Below are positions 17,018 to 23,515 of a DNA stretch of 34,537 bases, piece by piece; the stretch's first letter is position 1, and the number at the start of each line of letters is the position of its first letter. Where the stretch lies: NCBI GenBank assembly GCA_017540815.1, contig JAFYAI010000095.1, forward strand, positions 1 through 34,537, written 5' to 3'. The notes beneath the pieces were generated by a model. That model made no database searches, was not told where the DNA came from, and worked only from the letters and a program-made list of their open reading frames with translations. Made by a program: the position numbers and the translations under genes. This DNA comes from Spirochaetales bacterium. GTDB taxonomy: Bacteria > Spirochaetota > GWE2-31-10 > MWDO01.

Positions 17018-18955
17018 ATGAATTACGGATTTTTCAGAGTCGCTGCGGCAAGTCCGTCGGTAATAGTTGCAGACTGTGATTATAACATTTGTGAAATAAA
17101 AAAATACATCGAAAATGCAGATAAAAAAGGTACAGAACTTATTGTTTTCCCTGAACTCTGCATTACAGGCTATACCTGTTCCGACCTTTTCTTTCAGACA
17201 CAGCTTATACAATCAGCAAAAGATGCTCTTTGCAATCTTGCAGAAGAAACGAAGGATTTGGATATACTTTACGCAGTCGGGCTTCCGATTCATTACAGAA
17301 ATTCACTATATAACTGTGCGGCTTTTGTCAAAAAAGGCCGAATCCTTGCACTGATACCGAAGACGAACATCCCAAACTATAGTGAATTCTACGAAGTAAG
17401 GAATTTTACATCTGCTGCGTCAATGGGTGAAACAGGCATCGATTTTGTTACGCTCTCAGAAAAACAGAAAGACATTCCTTTCGGAACAGATATAATTATA
17501 TATGATGACAAAGACAGCTCTATCGCTGTCGCTGCAGAAATATGCGAAGACATTTGGGTTCCCTGTCCGCCTTCAACGAGACATGCCATCGCCGGTGCAA
17601 CGATAATTGCCAATCTTTCAGCAAGCAATGAAATCATCGGTAAATCTGATTACAGACGCATGCTGATTCAATCACATTCTGGAAGGCTTTCCTCCGCATA
17701 CATTTATGCTGACGCAGGCAGCGGTGAGTCCACGACTGATTTGGTTTTTGCAGCAGATAATTTTATCGCTGAAAATGGAAGTATTTTGGCACATTCTGAA
17801 AAATTTGGCGATGGGTTTATCATTCACGATGTAGACACAGAGAAACTGATGCAGCAGAGACGGAGACAAAACACATATCCTGATTTTACGAAGGCAGGCT
17901 ACAAACGAATTTTTGTTTCGCTGCAGAAAGAGACAAAAGATTTAATCAGAAATATTGAATGTAGGCCTTTTGTTCCCGACAGCGAAGAAGAACGCAATTC
18001 CCGTTGTAAAGAAATACTCACCCTGCAGGCAGAAGGACTTGCAAAAAGATTACGCCATACAAATGCAAAATCCGCAGTGATAGGGCTTTCAGGCGGTTTG
18101 GATTCTACATTGGCACTTCTCGTAACAGCCGAAGCGTTTCGGCTTGCAAAATTGGAGCTTTCAGGCATTATTGCTGTAACTATGCCGGGCTTCGGTACAA
18201 CGGACAGAACTTATACGAATGCGACTATTCTTGCAAAGGAATCCGGTGCAGCACTGCTTGAAGTGTCCATAAAGGATGCTGTAATTCAGCATTTCAAAGA
18301 TATTAGTCACGATATAAATGTGCACGATGTTACATACGAAAACAGCCAGGCACGGGAACGCACACAAATTTTGATGGATATTGCAAATAAAAATGGCGGT
18401 CTTGTTATCGGAACAGGCGATTTGTCAGAATTGGCACTCGGATGGGCAACCTATAATGGCGACCACATGTCTATGTACGGAGTAAATGCATCCATCCCGA
18501 AAACACTTGTCAGATACCTTGTGAAATGGGCTGCAGATAGAGAAAACAAACTGGGGAATAGCAAACTTGCCGCTGTTCTGGAAGATGTTCTTGATACGCC
18601 GGTAAGCCCGGAGTTGCTGCCGCCTGACAACGGTAATATTTCGCAGAAAACTGAAGAATTGGTCGGTCCTTATGAACTGCATGATTTCTTCCTGTATTAT
18701 ATGCTTAGATGGGGCTTTTCTCCGGCAAAAATATTCTTTCTTGCCGAAAAAGCATTCAATGGCAAATATGCAGAGCAGGAAATATTGAAATGGCTGAAAA
18801 ACTTTTACAGACGCTTTTTTGCACAACAGTTTAAGCGTTCGTGTCTGCCTGACGGAGCGAAAGTCGGAACAGTTTCTCTTTCACCGCGGGGCGACTGGCG
18901 TATGCCGAGCGATGCTTCCTGTGCTGTTTGGATGAAAGAAGTGGATATGTTGTAA
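17018..18955 (+). CDS. nadE: NAD+ synthase, glutamine-hydrolysing
   Basis: The ATG at 17018 follows GAGGAA by seven bases and skips the hairpin that the longer reading frame would include. The 645-residue enzyme makes NAD+ from nicotinate adenine dinucleotide, ATP and glutamine. The N-terminal nitrilase-like glutaminase has the Glu-Lys-Cys triad in 'VFPELCITGYTC' (Glu46), 'ALIPKTNIPNYSEFYE' and 'AAEICEDIWVPC'. The C-terminal synthetase has the pyrophosphate loop SGGLDSTLAL, 'GTGDLSELALGWATYNGDHM' and a long C-terminal tail. Length is right for the two-domain form. Codons are almost all GAA/AAA, unlike the GAG/AAG-rich genes on either side, which suggests a different history. Confidence 0.96.
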   Translation: MNYGFFRVAAASPSVIVADCDYNICEIKKYIENADKKGTELIVFPELCITGYTCSDLFFQTQLIQSAKDALCNLAEETKDLDILYAVGLPIHYRNSLYNCAAFVKKGRILALIPKTNIPNYSEFYEVRNFTSAASMGETGIDFVTLSEKQKDIPFGTDIIIYDDKDSSIAVAAEICEDIWVPCPPSTRHAIAGATIIANLSASNEIIGKSDYRRMLIQSHSGRLSSAYIYADAGSGESTTDLVFAADNFIAENGSILAHSEKFGDGFIIHDVDTEKLMQQRRRQNTYPDFTKAGYKRIFVSLQKETKDLIRNIECRPFVPDSEEERNSRCKEILTLQAEGLAKRLRHTNAKSAVIGLSGGLDSTLALLVTAEAFRLAKLELSGIIAVTMPGFGTTDRTYTNATILAKESGAALLEVSIKDAVIQHFKDISHDINVHDVTYENSQARERTQILMDIANKNGGLVIGTGDLSELALGWATYNGDHMSMYGVNASIPKTLVRYLVKWAADRENKLGNSKLAAVLEDVLDTPVSPELLPPDNGNISQKTEELVGPYELHDFFLYYMLRWGFSPAKIFFLAEKAFNGKYAEQEILKWLKNFYRRFFAQQFKRSCLPDGAKVGTVSLSPRGDWRMPSDASCAVWMKEVDML

Positions 18956-18959
18956 AGAA

Positions 18960-19808
18960 TCATCGTTTTAGATAGTTTCTCATAATCTCCACTAACTCAT
19001 CGGGGATCGGCTTCCCAATGCCGTAGTAGCCGAGGTTGGCTACCGCTCCTTTGTCATAAGCGTGGAAGTCTGAGCCACCGGAGAGCAGCAGTCCGCAATG
19101 ATTGGCGATCTTACGGTATTGCTTGATAGTTTTATTTTTATAGCCGTTGTAGTAGACTTCCATGCCGTCGAGACCTTTGTCTTTGAGATCTGTGACGAAC
19201 ATCATCAGGTCTTTGTATGGATGCATACCGGTCTGACTCGGATGGGCGAGGATCGCAATGCCGCCTGCTTTATGAATCATATCTATTGCCTGCCGATCCG
19301 TGATCTTGACACGCTTGACATCAGTCAGAACGGCGTTGCTTAGATATGTGTCAAATGCAGCGAATATGTTTTTGGCATATCCCTTTTGTGTGATGACTCT
19401 GGCGAAGTTAGGTCTGCCGACTGTCCCGAAATCTTTGCAGCCTTCTGTGACTTCTTCTTCGCTAATATCAATGCCGACATTCTGCAGGTGTGTCAGAAGC
19501 TGCTTGTTGCGGTTGAGCCGATATTTGTGCAGATCATCGTAGAATTGTTTGAGTTCCGGGCAGGATACATCGATAAACAACCCGACAATGTGCAGTTCGC
19601 CGCTACCGAACTCACAGCTGAGTTCTGTGCCTGGTATGATATTCATACCAAACTGAGCTGCAGCTGTCTGAGCCTCGCTGATGCCGGCAATCGAATCATG
19701 ATCTGTCAGTGCTAAATCCGTAATCCCATTCTGATGTGCTAACTCTACAAGTTCTGTCGGAGTAAGCGAACCGTCCGACGCATTGGAGTGACAATGTAAC
19801 TCTATCAT
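18960..19808 (-). CDS. PHP-domain phosphoesterase (RNase AM/YciV-like)
   Basis: A 282-residue PHP-family protein. Metal-binding motifs are 'ELHCHSNASDGSLTP' at the N-terminus, 'ALTDHDSIAGI' near residue 35, 'IIPGTELSC' near 60, 'GIAILAHPSQTG' near 190 and 'GLLLSGGSDFHAYDKG' near 245. These place it with 3',5'-nucleotide bisphosphate phosphatases/5'-3' exoribonucleases such as YciV, but the substrate is not fixed by motif alone. GAGGG lies just before the ATG. It converges on nadE with a four-base gap and no obvious terminator between them. It is transcribed divergently from the small-peptide operon out of a shared palindrome. Confidence 0.88.
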   Translation of the reverse strand: MIELHCHSNASDGSLTPTELVELAHQNGITDLALTDHDSIAGISEAQTAAAQFGMNIIPGTELSCEFGSGELHIVGLFIDVSCPELKQFYDDLHKYRLNRNKQLLTHLQNVGIDISEEEVTEGCKDFGTVGRPNFARVITQKGYAKNIFAAFDTYLSNAVLTDVKRVKITDRQAIDMIHKAGGIAILAHPSQTGMHPYKDLMMFVTDLKDKGLDGMEVYYNGYKNKTIKQYRKIANHCGLLLSGGSDFHAYDKGAVANLGYYGIGKPIPDELVEIMRNYLKR

Positions 19809-19823
19809 AAAACCCTCGCTTAT

Positions 19824-19852
19824 ATTTTACATAACTTTATAAAATCTGTCAA
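19824..19852 (-). promoter_or_regulatory. Minus-strand promoter of the PHP gene in the shared palindrome
   Basis: On the minus strand TTGACA (19852-19847), exactly 17 bases, TAAAAT (19829-19824). The predicted start lies only about ten bases before the ATG, giving a very short leader that still holds GAGGG. Confidence 0.6.
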
Positions 19853-19887
19853 GAATATATTTTAGGAAAATATATTCTTGACAGATT
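19843..19887. promoter_or_regulatory. Perfect 21-bp palindrome between divergent promoters
   Basis: Arms 19843-19863 and 19867-19887 are exact inverse copies around AGG. Each arm contains a TTGACA used as the -35 of the outward-facing promoter. It could be an operator seen by a dimeric regulator or a structural element shared by both promoters. Confidence 0.7.
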
Positions 19888-19906
19888 GATGTTGTGAGAG
19901 TATAAT
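19878..19906 (+). promoter_or_regulatory. Consensus promoter of the small-peptide/radical SAM operon
   Basis: TTGACA (19878-19883), 17-base spacer, TATAAT (19901-19906): a perfect match to the sigma-70 consensus. GGAGGA lies five bases before the first ATG at 19936. Confidence 0.8.
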
Positions 19907-19935
19907 ATAATGGGGGAGTATATTGGAGGAATGAA

Positions 19936-20142
19936 ATGAAAGCGAAGAAAGGCGTAAAGATACTTGGAGCGGTGCTTGGTGCCGCGGCGATTAGTATGAC
20001 GGTTATATGCTGCTATGCACCGAGCGGTGACATTCGTGACATCGGCGAGACTGATAATGGCGATTATATCGAGCAGATTGCAGCAGAGAATTCGCAGTTA
20101 GTGACATTTGATGATGATGAAAAGGGAGAAACAAAAAAATGA
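19936..20142 (+). CDS. Small exported Y-A-P / DYIEQ peptide 1 (candidate radical SAM substrate)
   Basis: A 68-residue peptide with a basic start (MKAKKGVK), a hydrophobic stretch and a Cys pair at 25-26 that may be a relaxed lipobox. The short acidic mature part has CYAPSGDI followed by DYIEQIAAENS. The same Y-(A/G)-P and DYIEQ blocks recur in the next two genes. Excellent ribosome site GGAGGA. Its stop overlaps the next start (ATGA). No known domain is recognised. The role as substrate of the downstream radical SAM enzyme is inferred from operon structure and shared motifs. Confidence 0.75.
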   Translation: MKAKKGVKILGAVLGAAAISMTVICCYAPSGDIRDIGETDNGDYIEQIAAENSQLVTFDDDEKGETKK

Positions 20143-20321
20143 AGCGAAGTACTAAAGCAATTTTTTTGAGTGCGATTACTTTGACAACAGTTTCCTGTTT
20201 TCCTGTATATTATGGTCCGGATGTGGATATAGTATCTGGTGATGATTACATTGAGCAGATCGCACATGAAGAGTCACAAATTGTTACAACAGATAAGAAT
20301 GATATAAAGGAACAAAAATGA
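20139..20321 (+). CDS. Small exported Y-G-P / DYIEQ peptide 2
   Basis: A 60-residue paralogue of its neighbours: basic N-terminus MKRSTK, hydrophobic segment, Cys20 in TTVSC, then PVYYGPDVDI and DDYIEQIAHEES. The mature part is short, acidic and lacks other cysteines. Both ends use four-base ATGA overlaps with the neighbours, so translation should be coupled along the cluster. Confidence 0.75.
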   Translation: MKRSTKAIFLSAITLTTVSCFPVYYGPDVDIVSGDDYIEQIAHEESQIVTTDKNDIKEQK

Positions 20322-20521
20322 AAAAAAGCACAAAATCTATATTTGCGGCGGTTGTTACAGCATCTGTAATATCTTGCGGTGGATATGCAGTGTATGGTCC
20401 AGGACCTGATGTTGATAACTCAGATGACTATATAGAGCAGGTCGCGAAAGAAAATTCCGAGATGAATGTGACATTCGGCGAAGCGGAAGATAATCGAGAG
20501 TCTAAAACAGACTCAGAATGA
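20318..20521 (+). CDS. Small exported Y-G-P / DYIEQ peptide 3
   Basis: A 67-residue paralogue: MKKSTKS start, Cys20 in SVISC, then YAVYGPGPDVD and DDYIEQVAKENSE with an acidic tail. It starts inside the stop of peptide 2 (ATGA). The Tyr-Gly-Pro and DYIEQ blocks are in the same order and spacing as in peptide 2, pointing to tandem duplication. Confidence 0.75.
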   Translation: MKKSTKSIFAAVVTASVISCGGYAVYGPGPDVDNSDDYIEQVAKENSEMNVTFGEAEDNRESKTDSE

Positions 20522-20569
20522 CAAAATAACCGTGAAAGCATGTCGCGGACATTATGAGGAGTAAAAAAA

Positions 20570-20836
20570 ATGAAAAAACCAGGACGAATTTTATTGTCAG
20601 CAATACTTGCTGCAGCTGTAACTGTCGGATGCAACGATAAGAATACTAAGGAAGATAATATGAAACAGCCTAATAATAAACAGGATAATACATTTTACAA
20701 TGAGCCTGTCTGCATTTACGGTCCGCCGGAGATGCTCGGTGCTCTGAACAGAATCGATGACTCACCGGAGATCGATCTGCCTGAGCCGGAAGAAATTGAG
20801 GAGCCTACAACCGATAAGACAAACAATGAGGAATAA
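20570..20836 (+). CDS. Small exported lipoprotein-like peptide 4 with Y-G-P-P motif
   Basis: An 88-residue relative with the clearest lipobox of the set (TVGC, Cys21). A polar Asn/Lys/Asp linker follows, then EPVCIYGPPEML and a strongly acidic Pro/Glu tail. It keeps the Tyr-Gly-Pro motif but lacks DYIEQ, and has an extra Cys two residues before the Tyr. GAGGAG precedes its ATG. The 48-base gap before it includes a small ATGTC-GCG-GACAT hairpin. The radical SAM gene starts two bases after its stop. Confidence 0.75.
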   Translation: MKKPGRILLSAILAAAVTVGCNDKNTKEDNMKQPNNKQDNTFYNEPVCIYGPPEMLGALNRIDDSPEIDLPEPEEIEEPTTDKTNNEE

Positions 20837-20838
20837 CA

Positions 20839-21912
20839 ATGCTTGACATTAAACTGAAGAAAGAGAAAGCCGACATGGTTGCCGACTATCGCAGGCAACT
20901 GCAGAAATCCCCCAAACTCAAATATTTATTCTTAGAACTTACATCACATTGCAACGAGAGCTGCCTGCACTGCGGCAGCCGCTGCGGTGAGTTTGAGTAT
21001 GATGAACTCACATTCGATGATTACAGACATATCCTTGATACCGTTAAAGAAGACTTCGACATTCGCAGGATGATGCTCTGTATTACAGGCGGTGAGCCGC
21101 TGCTCAGACCTGATTTCTTCGAGATAATGAATTATGCGAAGAGTCTCGGCTTCACTTGGGGAATGACGAGTAACGGCACTCTCATCGACGATGAAGTGAC
21201 TCAGCGGCTTTATGATGCCGGTATGGGCACAATCGCCGTGAGCATTGACGGACTGCCTGAGTATCATGACGCATTTCGGAGGACTCCCGGCGGTTTCGAC
21301 GCTGCGATGAAAGGACTGCACTCTCTTGTGGACTTCGGCAAATTCAAAGATGTGATGGTTACAACTGTCATTACCCACCAAAACATTGACCAGCTTGATG
21401 CGTTGTATGACATTTTCCGGGATATAGATATCGACACATGGCGTGTGATCAATATGGAACCTATGGGGCGTGCCAACGACTATCCCGATCTGTTGCTGAC
21501 GAAGGACGACTATATCAGATTGTTCGAGTTTATCCGCAATAAGCGTATCGCCAATGAGAATGTAACTTACGGCTGCGGGCACTTCCTCGGACCTGAGTAT
21601 GAGGGCGAACTGCGTGACTGGTTCTATATGTGTATCGCCGGAACGCAGGTGGCAAGCATTGCATCGAATGGTGACATCCTTGCGTGCCTTGACATTGAAC
21701 GCCGTCCCGAACTGGTGCAGGGCAATATCAAGACTGACAGATTTGGCGATGTGTGGCGGGATAAGTTTGACTTCTATCGGCGAGATCTCGGCTCGGAATG
21801 TGCCGAGTGTCACAATTGTGACTATTACAAATATTGTCTCGGCGACTCGGTGCACAGCTGGGATTTTGAGAAGAATAAACCCGGATTGTGCATGAAAGGG
21901 ATTGTGTTTTGA
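20839..21912 (+). CDS. Radical SAM/SPASM peptide-modifying enzyme
   Basis: A 357-residue radical SAM protein. Cys38, Cys42 and Cys45 (SHCNESCLHC) bind the 4Fe-4S cluster that cleaves S-adenosylmethionine. 'ITGGEPLLRPDF' and 'GMTSNGTLI' are standard core motifs. The C-terminal half has a SPASM-type cysteine set (CGHF, MCIAG, LACLD, then CAECHNC, YCLG and LCMKG) for auxiliary clusters, as in enzymes that crosslink or otherwise modify ribosomal peptides. GAGGAA lies seven bases before the ATG, two bases after the fourth small peptide gene. I recall a described 'rSAM/lipoprotein system' family pairing (TIGR04133/TIGR04134); whether this enzyme belongs there needs an HMM search. The modified residue is unknown. 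Confidence 0.9.
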   Translation: MLDIKLKKEKADMVADYRRQLQKSPKLKYLFLELTSHCNESCLHCGSRCGEFEYDELTFDDYRHILDTVKEDFDIRRMMLCITGGEPLLRPDFFEIMNYAKSLGFTWGMTSNGTLIDDEVTQRLYDAGMGTIAVSIDGLPEYHDAFRRTPGGFDAAMKGLHSLVDFGKFKDVMVTTVITHQNIDQLDALYDIFRDIDIDTWRVINMEPMGRANDYPDLLLTKDDYIRLFEFIRNKRIANENVTYGCGHFLGPEYEGELRDWFYMCIAGTQVASIASNGDILACLDIERRPELVQGNIKTDRFGDVWRDKFDFYRRDLGSECAECHNCDYYKYCLGDSVHSWDFEKNKPGLCMKGIVF

Positions 21913-21913
21913 G

Positions 21914-21939
21914 AAAAAGTCATCAGGTGATGACTTTTT
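21914..21939. terminator. Terminator with TCATCAGGTGATGA core, after the radical SAM gene
   Basis: Arms 21914-21925 and 21928-21939 pair perfectly around GG and run into a T-tract, two bases after the stop codon. First copy of the recurrent 14-base core. Confidence 0.8.
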
Positions 21940-21963
21940 TTTGTTAATAATATTTTTTTTCGG

Positions 21964-22040
21964 AAAATATGCAAATTCAGTACTTGAAACATTCAAAAAA
22001 TATGCAATTATAGTCTTGAAAAGTGTCAAAAAATATGCAA
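21964..22040 (+). repeat. Three 33-bp-period direct repeats in the promoter region of the AAA_14 gene
   Basis: AAAATATGCAA occurs at 21964, 21997 and 22030, exactly 33 bp apart. The first two are followed by TTGAAA (21984, 22016) and CATTCAA/GTGTCAA. The 33-bp spacing (three helical turns) puts all copies on one DNA face, as in operator arrays. The third copy (ATGCAATAATAG) could itself form the -10. Confidence 0.75.
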
Positions 22041-22061
22041 TAATAGCATAAGAGGTTGCTT

Positions 22062-23360
22062 ATGCTAAAACGAAGAATATCACAAATTTTGCTTGATTGG
22101 AAGAAAAGCAAACAAAATGAATGTCTGCTGATTAAGGGAGCGAGACAGATTGGCAAGACTTATATTATCCGAGAATTTGGCAGGCAGCATTATGAGAATT
22201 TTATAGAGATTAATTTTGAGCAAGACAAGAATATGATAGATGTTTTTGATCATAATCTTGATGTTAATGAATTGATTGCTCAGATTTCGCTTCGTCGTTC
22301 CGGCGTGCATTTTATTCCCGGTGAGACATTGATATTTTTTGATGAGATACAATCGTGTCCTAATGCTCGTACTTCATTGAAGTTTTGGGCTTTGGATAAT
22401 CGTTTTGATGTGATTGCATCTGGTTCGCTGCTTGGTATAAATTATAAAGCGGTGTCGTCATTTCCGGTAGGATATGAGCGTCAGATTCAGATGTTCAGTC
22501 TGGATTTTGAAGAGTTTTTGTGGGCGAAAGGTATTGATGAAAATGCAATCAGATCGCTATGGACAACATTTGATCGAGAGCATTTCATTGATCCAAATCT
22601 CAATGATGTAATGATGCAGTATCTGCGAGAATATATGGTTGTTGGCGGAATGCCTGAGGTGGTAAACACATTTCTTGAGACGCATAATTATAATGATGTC
22701 CATTCTGTTCAGATGAAAATCCTTGATGATTATTTGAATGATATTGCAAAATATGCCCCTGCTTCAGATCGGGTTAAGGCTCGCAACTGTTTCTTGTCTC
22801 TGCCGAGTCAGCTTGCTAAAGAAAATACCAAGTTTCAATACGGCGTTGTTGAGCATAAAGGGACATCACGAAAATACGGCAATGCGATCGATTGGCTGCG
22901 TGATGCGAATATTGTTAATTTTTGTTATAATGTTTCTAAACCTGATTTTCCGTTGGTAGCATATCGGCGTATTGAGCAATTTCGTGTGTATGGCAGTGAC
23001 ATTGGTTTGCTTATAGCAATGTTTGGGTATGAGATGAAACAGGCGGTTGTTACGGACAGCCTGCAAGGTCCGGCAAAGGGGGGAATTTATGAAAATCTTG
23101 TCGCCGACATCTTGTCAAAAAAGAATTATTCCCTGTGTTATTATCTTAAAGAAGATTCTTCAGTTGAGATAGAATTTCTTATTGAGAATGATGCAGCTGT
23201 CGTTCCGATCGAGGTCAAAGCCAAAAACAGAGCCACGGCATCGCTTAACTCCATTCTAAAAAAAGAATCGATCAAAAAAGGCATCAAACTTGTCACAACC
23301 TGCGGTGGTATAGAAGACAAAAAAGTAACAATGCCGTTGTATTTGGCAATGTTTTTGTAG
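22062..23360 (+). CDS. AAA_14/DUF4143 ATPase
   Basis: The ATG at 22062 is six bases after AGAGG and is preferred to the upstream TTG. The 432-residue protein has Walker A GARQIGKT (Lys32), Walker B TLIFFDEIQ, a sensor-like 'VIASGSLLG' and the family's 'FLWAKG' and 'GGMPEVVNTF' motifs. The C-terminal DUF4143 domain carries a PD-(D/E)XK-like core, 'SSVEIEFLI...VVPIEVKAKN'. Such genes are widespread, often multicopy in Treponema and Bacteroidetes genomes. Their cellular role is not established; toxin, defence or mobile functions have been suggested by context only. It lies alone between the radical SAM operon and cas12a, behind the 33-bp repeats. Confidence 0.88.
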   Translation: MLKRRISQILLDWKKSKQNECLLIKGARQIGKTYIIREFGRQHYENFIEINFEQDKNMIDVFDHNLDVNELIAQISLRRSGVHFIPGETLIFFDEIQSCPNARTSLKFWALDNRFDVIASGSLLGINYKAVSSFPVGYERQIQMFSLDFEEFLWAKGIDENAIRSLWTTFDREHFIDPNLNDVMMQYLREYMVVGGMPEVVNTFLETHNYNDVHSVQMKILDDYLNDIAKYAPASDRVKARNCFLSLPSQLAKENTKFQYGVVEHKGTSRKYGNAIDWLRDANIVNFCYNVSKPDFPLVAYRRIEQFRVYGSDIGLLIAMFGYEMKQAVVTDSLQGPAKGGIYENLVADILSKKNYSLCYYLKEDSSVEIEFLIENDAAVVPIEVKAKNRATASLNSILKKESIKKGIKLVTTCGGIEDKKVTMPLYLAMFL

Positions 23361-23437
23361 AGATAGGGAGCAAATGTGGAATGAGGAATAAAAAAAACAC
23401 CGCCGAAAGCAGTAATGAGTGATTATTAAAAAAGTGC

Positions 23438-23466
23438 TTGACAATACTTATCTATAGAAATATAAT
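23438..23466 (+). promoter_or_regulatory. Consensus promoter of cas12a
   Basis: TTGACA (23438-23443), 17-base spacer, TATAAT (23461-23466): a perfect sigma-70 consensus about 45 bases before the cas12a ATG. AGGAG lies in the leader, close to the start. Confidence 0.8.
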
Positions 23467-23515
23467 AAACTGTTAAAATATCAATATTTTTATAGACATT
23501 AGGAGAATTAGAAAC

